Shown one piece after another: positions 24,637 through 32,749 of a stretch of 64,000 nucleotides of DNA. Below the pieces are notes generated by a model, which was given only the letters and a program-made list of their open reading frames with translations, was not told the origin of the DNA and did no database searches. Position 1 is the stretch's first letter. The number at the start of each line of letters is the position of its first letter. This stretch comes from Metaclostridioides mangenotii (lineage in GTDB: Bacteria; Bacillota; Clostridia; Peptostreptococcales; Peptostreptococcaceae). The position numbers and the translations under genes are program-made. The stretch spans positions 124,001-188,000 of the forward strand of contig NZ_JAGGJX010000002.1 in assembly GCF_017873185.1 (NCBI RefSeq). Direction: 5' to 3'.

Positions 24637-24780
24637 ATGGGTTTAGAATACAGGGTAATAATAATAGTAATGTTGTTTGTAATGTTGATATCTATTCAGT
24701 TTACATTGAATAAAATTTTAGTTGTGTTGAAAGATATAAGGGAGACTCTATTCATAAGAAAGAATAGGGATAAAGAATAA
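24637..24780 (+). CDS. Small membrane protein, 47 residues
   Basis: An ATG at 24637 with AAGGAGAG 7-14 bases upstream opens a 47-codon frame: a short start, one strongly hydrophobic segment (residues 7-25, VIIIVMLFVMLISIQFTL), then an amphipathic, positively charged tail (DIRETLFIRKNRDKE). The good ribosome site, the terminator just before it and the single-span topology support a real gene. I do not recognise the family. It lies 80 bases before the cysteine-sensing activator gene, in low-complexity AT-rich sequence with short GGGATAAAGAATAAA-like repeats. Confidence 0.6.
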   Translation: MGLEYRVIIIVMLFVMLISIQFTLNKILVVLKDIRETLFIRKNRDKE

Positions 24781-24861
24781 ACAAATCTAGAGATAAAGAA
24801 TAAACCAATAAAGGGATAAAGGGCAATCCAATATAGAATAAATTAATAGGGAATGATTCAT

Positions 24862-26628
24862 ATGATGGAACTAGGATATATAAAAGAAGATATACAAAAC
24901 ATAGCATATGCTATTGAATCTGTGCTAAATATAGATGTTACAATAGTAAACAGCCACTTGGTAAGAATCGCTGGGACAGGCATTTATCTTGATAAGATAG
25001 GTGAAAGAGTAAATGAGTATTCTGCATTCAAAAAATCATACACAGATCAATCCATTATTTTCATAGACGATCCTCAGAGTAGTGAAATTTGTAAAGAATG
25101 TTGTGGAAACGAAAACTGTATGGAGTTTGCAGAGGTTTGTTGCCCTATTGTGTACGAAGATAAATCTTATGGAGTAATTGGCCTTATAGCATTTACCGAA
25201 GATCAGGCACAGGTAATTAAAGATAAAGAAAACGATCTGATTAATTTCTTAGGGAAGATGGCTGATCTAATATCGAGCAAATTAAAAGCTCATATAAAGA
25301 CTTATGAACTAGATTTAGAAAAAAAGAAACTCGAAACTCTATTTGATAATATGGACAAGGCTGTCGTATCGATTGATGTAAATGGAAAAATAGATAAATA
25401 CAACTCTAAATTTATGCAAGTATTCAATCTTAAAGGTGAAATGACAGGCAAGAATATATTTAGAGAGCTAGAGTTTATAAATAGACCTTCGATTGATAAC
25501 TTTAAGAAGAATAAGTCTTGTAGTTTTTTCTACAGAAGGAACGGTCATGATTCAAAAGGGCTTTACAATATGAATAAAATAGAGCTTCAAGGCGAATTGA
25601 AGGGCTATGTAATAGACTTTATAGATAAAAAAGATGCTATCAAAAACTACAATAAAATGAATAAGGATTACAGAATAAAACTTGAGAATATAATAGGAAA
25701 TAGCAGAGCGATTATGAAATCTAAAGAAGAGGCTTCTATGGCTTCGAAATCGACTTCTACAGTTTTAATAACAGGAGAAAGTGGTACAGGTAAAGAGCTA
25801 TTTGCCAGGGCTATACACAACCACAGCAATAGAGTTGATAATCCATTTATAACTGTAAATTGTGCCGCTATACCGGATAATCTACTTGAGAGTGAATTAT
25901 TTGGATACGAGGAAGGTGCTTTTACAGGTGCAAAAAAGGGTGGTAAAATAGGTACATTTGAACTCGCTCATAAAGGTAGCATATTTCTTGATGAAATAGG
26001 TGATATGAGTCTTCACTTGCAGGCAAAGTTACTCAGAGTTCTCCAAGAAAAGGAGCTAAACAAACTTGGAGGCAAATCCCATATTTATGTAGATGTAAGA
26101 ATAATTGCAGCTACAAATAAAGATTTAGAAAAAATGGTAGCAGAGGGGACATTTAGAGAAGATCTATTTTATAGATTAAATGTAATCCCTATAAAACTTC
26201 CGAGCCTCAGAGAGCGAAAAGAGGATATTCCACAGATTATAGACTACATGATAAAGGAATACTCTAAGAAGCTGGAAAAAGAAGTAGTAGGCATAGAAGA
26301 GAGCGTTGTAGATACCATGATTAATTATAGATGGCCTGGAAATATAAGGGAATTACAAAATATTATAGAGTACAGTGTAAATATGTCTTCTACACCAATA
26401 ATAACTATAAATGTAATACCTCAAAAGGTTAAAAATATAGATGTAACTCCAGGAGAAGAAGATGAAAATATCGTTAAACTGGATGAGTTAGAGAGAAGAG
26501 AGATAATAAAAGCTTTGAATAAATACAAAGACTACAAAAAAGATAAAGATCTAGCAGCTAAGTCTTTAGGGATATCTAGATCGACTCTTTATAGAAAACT
26601 TGAAAAATATGAAATAATCCCAAATTGA
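24862..26628 (+). CDS. Sigma-54-dependent activator, CdsR-like
   Basis: This 588-residue enhancer-binding protein has a GAF-like N-terminal sensor (about 1-145) holding a CxxCx5C motif (Cys77, Cys80, Cys86), a PAS-like segment (about 160-260), an AAA+ domain (Walker A GESGTGKE, sigma-54 loop [11 protein letters not shown]) and a Fis-type C-terminus ([20 protein letters not shown]). The ATG at 24862 is preferred to 24853, which touches the AGGGA ribosome site. It stands directly before a -24/-12 promoter and a cysteine desulfidase gene, as CdsR does in Clostridioides, where it controls cysteine breakdown. The cysteine cluster may be the sensor; this is inference. Confidence 0.8.
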   Translation: MMELGYIKEDIQNIAYAIESVLNIDVTIVNSHLVRIAGTGIYLDKIGERVNEYSAFKKSYTDQSIIFIDDPQSSEICKECCGNENCMEFAEVCCPIVYEDKSYGVIGLIAFTEDQAQVIKDKENDLINFLGKMADLISSKLKAHIKTYELDLEKKKLETLFDNMDKAVVSIDVNGKIDKYNSKFMQVFNLKGEMTGKNIFRELEFINRPSIDNFKKNKSCSFFYRRNGHDSKGLYNMNKIELQGELKGYVIDFIDKKDAIKNYNKMNKDYRIKLENIIGNSRAIMKSKEEASMASKSTSTVLITGESGTGKELFARAIHNHSNRVDNPFITVNCAAIPDNLLESELFGYEEGAFTGAKKGGKIGTFELAHKGSIFLDEIGDMSLHLQAKLLRVLQEKELNKLGGKSHIYVDVRIIAATNKDLEKMVAEGTFREDLFYRLNVIPIKLPSLRERKEDIPQIIDYMIKEYSKKLEKEVVGIEESVVDTMINYRWPGNIRELQNIIEYSVNMSSTPIITINVIPQKVKNIDVTPGEEDENIVKLDELERREIIKALNKYKDYKKDKDLAAKSLGISRSTLYRKLEKYEIIPN

Positions 26629-26654
26629 CATACAATCTCATTTTGGGATTATTT
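26612..26654 (+). terminator. Terminator overlapping the activator stop codon
   Basis: A perfect 13-bp stem (AAATAATCCCAAA and its complement) with a 17-base loop encloses the TGA at 26626 and is followed by TGTTTCTTTTT. Confidence 0.8.
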
Positions 26655-26689
26655 TGTTTCTTTTTGAATATATTTTTTAACTGGATATT

Positions 26690-26711
26690 TGTGAAATGAA
26701 AGAAAATCACA
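26690..26711 (+). promoter_or_regulatory. Candidate activator-binding site before the cysteine desulfidase promoter
   Basis: TGTGA-N12-TCACA, an inverted repeat 53 bases upstream of the -24 element. It is the only clear dyad between the terminator and the promoter. Assignment to the adjacent activator is inference from a single copy. Confidence 0.35.
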
Positions 26712-26762
26712 TCAAAGTATTGGTATTTCTAGTGTATAAAAAATATAAAAACGATTTTATTT

Positions 26763-26779
26763 TGGCATAGTTTTTGCTT
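26763..26779 (+). promoter_or_regulatory. Sigma-54 promoter of the cysteine desulfidase gene
   Basis: TGGCAT-N5-TTGCTT has GG at 26764-26765 and GC at 26776-26777, a match to the sigma-54 consensus, 47 bases before the ATG. Confidence 0.92.
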
Positions 26780-26825
26780 TTATATTAAGGTATAAATTTA
26801 TAATTATATTTGAGGAGGAAATATT

Positions 26826-28133
26826 ATGAGAGATATAAGAGCAGAATTAATTGATATATTAAAAGCAGAAGTTAAACCAGCAGTTGGATGTACGGAGCCA
26901 GTTGCACTTGCACTAGCTTGTGCAAAAGCTAAAGAATTATTAGGTGAAGAAGTATTAGAAAACGAAATGTCAGTTAGTCCAAACATCTACAAAAACGGTA
27001 TGGGTGTTGGTATACCAGGTTCTAATAGAGCAGGACTTAAAATAGCTGCAGCTATGGGAATTATTGGCGGGCATTCTGAAAATGGATTAAGCGTACTTGA
27101 AACTTTAACTACTGAAGAAGTTGAAGATAGTGAAAAATACATGGACAACAATGCTATCTCAATATCTCCAGCTGATACTAAGGAAAAAGTATTTATAGAG
27201 GTTAGTCTAAAAGGTAAAGACCATACTGCAAAAGTAATTATAAGAACAAAACACGATAACTTTACGTATTTAGAGAGAGATGGAGAAGTTTTACTAAACA
27301 ATGAAGTAGATCAAAATGCTTCAGCAATTTCATCTGTTACTGAAGAAAAACTTATGGATACTGTGACAATAAAAGAGCTTATAGAAAATATTGAGAACAT
27401 GGACTTTAAAGATATAGAATTCCTACTTGATGGAGTTAAAATGAACGAAGAAATGGCGAGTTTAGGTCTAGATCAAAAAATTGGTATAGGCGTTGGATAC
27501 GGAATTAAGAAATCTATAGAAGATGGACTTTTAACAGATGATCTTATCAACCACGCAATGATGCTTACAGCAGGTGCGTCAGATGCCAGAATGGCTGGAA
27601 TAAAGATGCCTGTTATGAGTTCTAATGGAAGTGGTAACCATGGGCTAACTGCAATACTTCCGATAGTTGCCTACAACGATAAATTCCCACAAACTGAAGA
27701 AAAATTAGCTAGAGCTTTAGCTATATCTCATTTAGTTACTGGATTTATTAAAAACTTTACAGGAAGATTATCAGCGGTTTGCGGATGTGGTGTTGCAGCT
27801 TCAACAGGTGCTACAGCAGGATTATCTTGGTTGATGGATTCTTCTCAAGAGCAAATAGAAGGTGCTATACAAAATATGATAGCAGATTTAAGTGGAATGA
27901 TATGTGATGGAGCAAAACCTGGTTGTGCTCTTAAATTATCATCAGCGGCTTCAGCGGCTATGCAAAGTGCTATTATTGCTAAGCAAGATTGTTTAGTTCC
28001 TTCTCAAAATGGTATAGTAGGTAGTACTGTCGAGGAGAGTATAAGAAATTTAGGTAGAGTAAGTGATAAGGGAATGTCTGTTACAGATGAAGTGATACTA
28101 AATGTAATGGATGATATGAACAAGGTTAAGTAA
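26826..28133 (+). CDS. L-cysteine desulfidase family protein (CdsB/CyuA-like)
   Basis: This 435-residue protein belongs to the UPF0597/CyuA family, whose members use a [4Fe-4S] cluster to break L-cysteine into pyruvate, ammonia and sulfide. The candidate cluster and catalytic cysteines are in AVGCTEPVA (near 23), CGCGVAAS, and MICDGAKPGC, and the SSNGSGNHGLTAILP loop is typical. A strong GAGGAGG precedes the ATG. Its sigma-54 promoter and the upstream activator match the cdsR-cdsB arrangement of Clostridioides. The family also contains serine dehydratase alpha-like proteins, but the whole-length match favours the desulfidase. Confidence 0.87.
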   Translation: MRDIRAELIDILKAEVKPAVGCTEPVALALACAKAKELLGEEVLENEMSVSPNIYKNGMGVGIPGSNRAGLKIAAAMGIIGGHSENGLSVLETLTTEEVEDSEKYMDNNAISISPADTKEKVFIEVSLKGKDHTAKVIIRTKHDNFTYLERDGEVLLNNEVDQNASAISSVTEEKLMDTVTIKELIENIENMDFKDIEFLLDGVKMNEEMASLGLDQKIGIGVGYGIKKSIEDGLLTDDLINHAMMLTAGASDARMAGIKMPVMSSNGSGNHGLTAILPIVAYNDKFPQTEEKLARALAISHLVTGFIKNFTGRLSAVCGCGVAASTGATAGLSWLMDSSQEQIEGAIQNMIADLSGMICDGAKPGCALKLSSAASAAMQSAIIAKQDCLVPSQNGIVGSTVEESIRNLGRVSDKGMSVTDEVILNVMDDMNKVK

Positions 28134-28137
28134 GGTT

Positions 28138-28256
28138 GTAAAAAACGGGAGGATATCTCGCATACAAAGAACCCGTGTAGTGCATGTTAGACAAAGAGCG
28201 TCTAAGAATGCAATACACGGGTTTCTTTATATGCAAGATATCCTCCCGTTTTTTAC
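28138..28256. repeat. Long hairpin element, copy A
   Basis: A 119-base near-perfect inverted repeat: about 56-bp arms around a 7-base loop (AAAGAGC, 28193-28199). The arms begin and end GTAAAAAACGGGAGGATATC and its complement. It starts 5 bases after the cysteine desulfidase stop and ends in TTTTTTAC, so it could act as a terminator, but its size and the two further copies nearby show a dispersed structured element. Confidence 0.85.
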
Positions 28257-28346
28257 TTCCATGACTTAGGGGCGGGAAGCCCAAGACCTAAGAGCTAGGG
28301 CGAGGAGCTCAGGACCGGTGAGTTAATATGTTGGGGCTTATGGTTG

Positions 28347-28460
28347 CAAAAAATTGGAAGATATCTCGCATATAAAGCCACCATGTAGTGCATGTTAGAC
28401 AAAGAGCGTCTAAGAATGCAATACACGGGTTCTTTATATGCAAGATATCTTCCAATAATT
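28347..28460. repeat. Long hairpin element, copy B
   Basis: This copy has the same apical core as copy A (GTGCATGTTAGAC, loop AAAGAGC, GTCTAAGAATGC), but the outer stem reads TTGGAAGATATC paired with GATATCTTCCAA. That changes several base pairs relative to copy A while keeping them paired. The middle of the left arm (GCCACCATG) no longer pairs, so this copy looks partly decayed. Confidence 0.8.
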
Positions 28461-28860
28461 AGGGTCATAAGAGCAAGACTTAAGAGCTAAAACGAATAGG
28501 CAAGACCTTAGGAGCTAAAGAGAATGATGGCTAATTGTAGAGTTTTAGAAGTTCAAAATGTAGAGAATTTGAACCTAAAACTCTTGTCTTATTTCAGGGC
28601 GTAAGAGCAAGACTTAAGAGCTAAAACGAATAGGCAAGACCTTAGGAGATAAAGAGAACGATGGCTAATTGAAGAGTTTTAAAAGTTCAAAATGTAGGGA
28701 ATTTGAACCTAAAACTCCTTTTAAATTTAGGGCGTAAGAGCAAGACTTAAGAGCTAATGCGAATAGGCAAGACCTTAGGAGCTAAAGAGATTGATGGCTA
28801 ATTGCAGAGTTTTAGAAGTTCAAAATGAGAAACTTTTAACCTAAACTCTAGGTTTTAAGT
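28461..28860. repeat. Three tandem repeats of about 133 bases with internal hairpins
   Basis: Units begin at 28461, 28596 and 28729 (periods 135 and 133). Each reads GGGCGTAAGAGCAAGACTTA..., GGCAAGACCTTAGGAGCTAA..., GATGGCTAATTG, then a hairpin GAGTTTTAG-AAGTTCAAA / TTTGAACCTAAAACTC (28540-28583, 28674-28717, degraded at 28807-28848). A degenerate, GC-richer partial unit lies at about 28268-28325, before copy B of the long hairpin. No open frame runs through the array. Together with copies A and B this fills the 861-base gap before the next gene. Confidence 0.85.
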
Positions 28861-28994
28861 TAAAATATTGTGTGCAAAGTTTATGAAAAGTCGTATAATG
28901 TATTTGTATGTAATTTTATGTTGTATGTATTTTGTATAACATTACATTTTTTATTATATGTTTCATGTGTTACGAGACGATATGGAGGTATTTT

Positions 28995-29978
28995 ATGTTA
29001 TTGCTTAGCAAGGAAGATATTAAGAGTGTTTTTACTATGAAAGATGCTATTGTGGCTGATAAAGAGGCCTTTAGGATTTTTACTGAGAAGAAAAGTGTTG
29101 TTCCGCTTAGAACTAATATTCCTGCGCCTAAACATGAGGGAAGTTTGTTGTTTATGCCGGGGTATATTGAAGATATAGATTGTGCCGGGGTTAAGATTGT
29201 ATCTGTTTTCCCTAAAAATGTTGAGAAGGGAATTCCTTCTACTCCTGCGACTGTTCTGCTACTTGATGGGACGACTGGTGAGGTTTGTTCTATTTTGGAT
29301 GGTACATATGTTACTCAAATACGTACGGGAGCTGCTTCTGGTGCTGCGTTTGATGTTTTAGCTAGGAAGGATGCTAAGATAGGTGCTTTGATCGGTACTG
29401 GTGGACAGGCTGAGTCTCAGTTGGAGGCTATGTTAGCGGCTAGGAAATTGGATGAGGTTAGGATTTTTAATAGGAGTTTGAAAAAGGCTCAGGATTTTGT
29501 AGATTCGATGGATAAAGAGCTGGCAAGTTACGATACTAAGTTTGTTGCAGTTGATAATTCTGATGATGCTGTAGATGGTGCGGATATGATTATAACTGTT
29601 ACGACTTCGAATACGCCGGTTTTTGATGGAAATAAGGTTAAGAAAGGTGCTACTATAAGTGGTGTTGGTTCTTATCAACCTAATATGCAGGAAATTGATC
29701 CGACTACGCTTACGAGAGCAAGTAAGATTTTCTTTGATTCTGAGGAAGCTGTTTTGGCTGAGGCTGGGGATTTTATAAAACCTCTTGAGGCTGGAATTAT
29801 TTCTAAGAGTGATTTTACTGGTGAACTTGGCAGCGTTATAAATGGCAGTTTGGCGGGAAGAGAGAATGACGATGAGATAATCGTGTTTAAGTCTGTTGGG
29901 ATTTCTGTGCAAGATGTTGTTACTGCTAAGATGATTTATGATAAGGCTTTGGAACTTGGTGTAGGAACTAAGTGGTAG
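28995..29978 (+). CDS. Ornithine cyclodeaminase/mu-crystallin family protein
   Basis: The 327-residue protein has the family fold: an N-terminal substrate domain (VPLRTNIPAP, PGYIEDIDCAGVKIVSVFP with the conserved lysine), then a Rossmann domain with GALIGTGGQAESQLEA and a C-terminal IFFDSEEAVLAEAGD. Members include ornithine cyclodeaminase, alanine dehydrogenase and imine reductases; the reaction cannot be chosen from sequence alone. The ATG at 28995 follows GGAGG; the upstream in-frame ATG at 28932 has none. Codons are rich in T endings (GTT, GCT, ATT), unlike most genes here, and the gene is framed by the structured repeats. Confidence 0.85.
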   Translation: MLLLSKEDIKSVFTMKDAIVADKEAFRIFTEKKSVVPLRTNIPAPKHEGSLLFMPGYIEDIDCAGVKIVSVFPKNVEKGIPSTPATVLLLDGTTGEVCSILDGTYVTQIRTGAASGAAFDVLARKDAKIGALIGTGGQAESQLEAMLAARKLDEVRIFNRSLKKAQDFVDSMDKELASYDTKFVAVDNSDDAVDGADMIITVTTSNTPVFDGNKVKKGATISGVGSYQPNMQEIDPTTLTRASKIFFDSEEAVLAEAGDFIKPLEAGIISKSDFTGELGSVINGSLAGRENDDEIIVFKSVGISVQDVVTAKMIYDKALELGVGTKW

Positions 29979-29984
29979 ATTGTT

Positions 29985-30102
29985 GTAAAAAACGGGAGGA
30001 TATCTTGCATATACAGTAACTGTAAAGTGCATGCTAGGCAAAGTGCGTCTAGAAATGCAATACACGATTACTGTATATACAAGATATCCTCCCGTTCTTT
30101 AC
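29985..30102. repeat. Long hairpin element, copy C
   Basis: A 118-base near-perfect hairpin between two convergent genes. The outer stem equals copy A, but the middle stem is different on both arms (CAGTAACTGTA with its partner) and the apical stem is CTAGGC/GTCTAG instead of TTAGAC/GTCTAA. Pairing is kept while sequence changes. It fills the whole space between the two stop codons and may terminate both. Confidence 0.85.
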
Positions 30103-30103
30103 T

Positions 30104-30865
30104 TTAGTCTATGTTTAAGACGTCTTTCATTTCGTATAGTCCGTCAGTTTTGCTTTGAAGATATTCGGCGGCTACTAGTGCACCTTTTGCGAATATTACG
30201 TCTGATTGAGCTTGGTGCTTGAACGTTATGACTTCGCTGTCTCCCGCAAATATTACGTCGTGGTCGCTGACTATCGATCCTCCCCTTATTGAGTGGATTC
30301 CGATTTCTTCCTTGCTTCTTTTTGCGTCCCTTCCTTGTCTTCCGTATGTGTTGTATTTTTTTGTGTCTACTTCTTTTATTGCGCTTGCTAACATTAGGGC
30401 TGTTCCGCTCGGTGCGTCTTCTTTTCTTTTGTGATGTTTGTCTATTATTTCTATATCAAAGTTCTTTAATAGTTTTACTGATTTTTTTACTAGGTCTATA
30501 AATATGTTGACTCCTAATGAGGTGTTTGATGATAAGAGTATGGCTACTTCTTTTGATGCGCTGTCTATTTTTTCTAAGTCTGCTTGAGAATATCCTGTTG
30601 TCGCTAGTACTATAGGTGTTTTATTTGCTAAAGCATATTTTAGTATCGAATCTAGGTTTGCCGGATGTGAGAAGTCTATTATCACGTCACATTTTTCAGC
30701 TACGTCGTCCATGTTTTTGTATAGTTTGTTTTTTCCGTCATATGATCCGCTTTTTAATGATCTTGAAACTCCGCAGATTAGCTCTAAGTTTTCGTCTTCA
30801 TCAATACATTTTGTGAGTATCGATCCATTTGTTCCATTATATCCGCTTACTATTATTTTTAACAT
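30104..30865 (-). CDS. dapB: 4-hydroxy-tetrahydrodipicolinate reductase, second copy
   Basis: DapB (253 residues) reduces the DapA product with NAD(P)H on the way to diaminopimelate and lysine. Visible are an N-terminal nucleotide loop (VSGYNGTNGSIL), slightly unlike the usual GxxGxMG, and the active-site KHHKRKEDAPSGTA. It is clearly a paralogue of the operon dapB at 31847-32599. It stands alone with its own AGGAGG, beyond the terminator of the lysine operon and next to the ornithine cyclodeaminase-like gene, with which it shares T-rich codon use. It may serve a variant or catabolic reaction; that is inference. Confidence 0.88.
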   Translation of the reverse strand: MLKIIVSGYNGTNGSILTKCIDEDENLELICGVSRSLKSGSYDGKNKLYKNMDDVAEKCDVIIDFSHPANLDSILKYALANKTPIVLATTGYSQADLEKIDSASKEVAILLSSNTSLGVNIFIDLVKKSVKLLKNFDIEIIDKHHKRKEDAPSGTALMLASAIKEVDTKKYNTYGRQGRDAKRSKEEIGIHSIRGGSIVSDHDVIFAGDSEVITFKHQAQSDVIFAKGALVAAEYLQSKTDGLYEMKDVLNID

Positions 30866-31044
30866 GATTTCCTCCTATAGATTGTATAAATTAATCCTTT
30901 TCATCAGTCTGATTGTCAATCTACCCCAAGTTTAGCATAAGTAGATGTATCTATAAAGTGTGTAAAAGTCAAAATAACAGAATTTTTTAAAATTATAGTT
31001 GAATACCTAATTTAAATTATAGTTGAATGCTTATTTAGACATAT

Positions 31045-31085
31045 AAAAAGACCTAGAACTCATGCGATATGAATTCTAGATCTTT
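31045..31085 (-). terminator. Terminator of the lysine operon
   Basis: A 17-bp stem with one mismatch (AAAGATCTAGAATTCAT on the minus strand) and a 5-base loop is followed by a T-run on the minus strand, 28 bases past the dapH stop. Confidence 0.87.
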
Positions 31086-31112
31086 ATGGTCTTTGTTATG
31101 TTTATTTATAGA

Positions 31113-31829
31113 TTAATCTAAGTTTCTTAGGTCATCCATAAGTTTAGTTTTATCTTCAGTTTTTTCATCTTTCATCTTTATAACTTTTGCAGGTGATCCA
31201 GCTACAACAGATCCAGCTTCTACATCTGAAGTTACTACTGAACCAGCAGCTACAACAGCGCCTTTACCTATTCTAACACCTTCAAGTATTACTGCGTTAG
31301 CTCCTATCATTACTCCATCTTCTACTATTACAGGTGTTGCTGAAGGTGGCTCTAATACTCCTGCTACGACAGCTCCAGCACCTAGATGAACATTTTTACC
31401 AAGTGTTCCTCTAGCTCCTATTACTGCATTCATGTCTACCATAGTACCTTCTCCAATAGAAGCTCCTATGTTTATTACAGCTCCCATCATTACAACAGCA
31501 TTTTTTTCTATAGTTACCATGTCTCTTATTATAGCTCCTGGCTCTATTCTTGCATGCTCATGTAATGTATTTTTAAGAGGTATTGCTGAGTTTCTTCTGT
31601 CAAATTCTATGTGCATATCATTTTCTGAAACATTGTATTTGTTTAGAGCATCCATTATTTTATCGTAGTCCCCTATAAATACATAAGAACTGTTGTTTCC
31701 AAATACTTTGAAATCATCGCTTGCAACTTTCTCTACTGAAGTTGAATTCACGTAGATTTTAACAGGTGTTTTTTTCTCTACTTCTTTGATGTATCTTGCT
31801 ATTTCGTAAGCGTCATTTAAATTTACCAT
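31113..31829 (-). CDS. dapH: Tetrahydrodipicolinate N-acetyltransferase DapH
   Basis: DapH (238 residues) N-acetylates tetrahydrodipicolinate, so the organism makes diaminopimelate by the acetyl branch. The N-terminal 75 residues form the DapH-specific domain, followed by a left-handed beta-helix of hexapeptide repeats ([55 protein letters not shown]). AAGGAG precedes the ATG, 17 bases after dapB. It is the last gene of the riboswitch-controlled operon. The next two enzymes (aminotransferase, deacetylase) are not in the operon; the M20 enzyme at 37.2 kb is a candidate deacetylase. Confidence 0.93.
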   Translation of the reverse strand: MVNLNDAYEIARYIKEVEKKTPVKIYVNSTSVEKVASDDFKVFGNNSSYVFIGDYDKIMDALNKYNVSENDMHIEFDRRNSAIPLKNTLHEHARIEPGAIIRDMVTIEKNAVVMMGAVINIGASIGEGTMVDMNAVIGARGTLGKNVHLGAGAVVAGVLEPPSATPVIVEDGVMIGANAVILEGVRIGKGAVVAAGSVVTSDVEAGSVVAGSPAKVIKMKDEKTEDKTKLMDDLRNLD

Positions 31830-31846
31830 TAGTTTTTCTCCTTGTT

Positions 31847-32599
31847 TTATATACTTAACATGTCGTCCATATTGTACAGTCCTGGTTTTTGATCAACTAA
31901 GAATTTTGCGGCGGCTATTGATCCGTTTGCAAAAATTCTGCGTGACTCTGATTGGTGAGTTATTGTAAGAACTTCACTGTCTCCGGCAAATATTGCATCG
32001 TGTTCTCCAACTATTGTTCCACCTCTTATTGCGTGTATACCAACTTCGTTTGGTTGTCTCTTAGCATCTCTACCATGTCTGCCGTATGTAAACTCGACGT
32101 CAGATAATACTTCTTTTATTCCTTCTGCAATCATTACAGCAGTTCCACTTGGCGCGTCGACTTTTCTGTTGTGGTGTTTTTCTACTACTTCTATATCAAA
32201 TCCTTTTAATAGCTTTGTTGCTTCTTTTACTAATTTCAACATTATATTGACGCCAAGGGCCATGTTGTAAGATCTGAATACTGGAATAACTTTAGAAGCT
32301 TCTGTTATTTTATTGTTCTCATCTTCATTATACCCAGTTGTAGCTACTACTAAAGGAGTTTTTGTATTTAATGCATAAGATAATATGTTATCCAAATTTG
32401 TTGGGTGAGAGAAGTCGATTACAACATTTGCACTCTCAGTTATTTGAGACATATCATCGTATATTTTAAGTCCACCTTCTTGGCTTGACATACCTCTAGC
32501 TGAAACGCAAGCGAGCTCCAATGTTTCGTCTTCTCTTATTGCATCAGCAAGGATTTTACCCATTTTACCGTCATAGCCAGTTGTTATTATCTTTAACAT
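31847..32599 (-). CDS. dapB: 4-hydroxy-tetrahydrodipicolinate reductase, operon copy
   Basis: DapB (250 residues) has the N-terminal nucleotide loop [16 protein letters not shown] and the active-site motif [14 protein letters not shown], where the histidine and lysine act in hydride transfer and substrate binding. [14 protein letters not shown] near the C-terminus is typical. It lies between dapA and dapH with AGGAGG before the ATG. Its A-ended codon use matches its neighbours, unlike the second copy at 30.1 kb, so this is the resident lysine-pathway enzyme. Confidence 0.93.
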   Translation of the reverse strand: MLKIITTGYDGKMGKILADAIREDETLELACVSARGMSSQEGGLKIYDDMSQITESANVVIDFSHPTNLDNILSYALNTKTPLVVATTGYNEDENNKITEASKVIPVFRSYNMALGVNIMLKLVKEATKLLKGFDIEVVEKHHNRKVDAPSGTAVMIAEGIKEVLSDVEFTYGRHGRDAKRQPNEVGIHAIRGGTIVGEHDAIFAGDSEVLTITHQSESRRIFANGSIAAAKFLVDQKPGLYNMDDMLSI

Positions 32600-32749
32600 A
32601 TTTTCCTCCTATGTTACTTTTCTTGATTCTGTATCTTAATACTGTAGATAATTTATAAGCAATTAAACTATAGTCAAACAATCAACATAAATATTATTTG
32701 AAAATTTTATTATTGAATTGTTGAACCGCTAAATTATTTAAAAATTGAA

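Noticed and set aside
28184-28206. Integron attC-like site (GTTAGAC ... GTCTAAG) in the hairpin elements
   Set aside because: The core motifs are in the wrong order and the second lacks the final C of the consensus; they are simply the apical stem of a longer perfect hairpin, and no integrase is seen.
28461-28860. CRISPR array
   Set aside because: The repeated unit is about 133 bases and the whole unit is conserved; there are no short repeats with unique spacers and no cas genes nearby.
29433-30065. 210-codon open frame on the minus strand
   Set aside because: It is antisense to the ornithine cyclodeaminase homologue and runs into hairpin copy C; composition is not protein-like.
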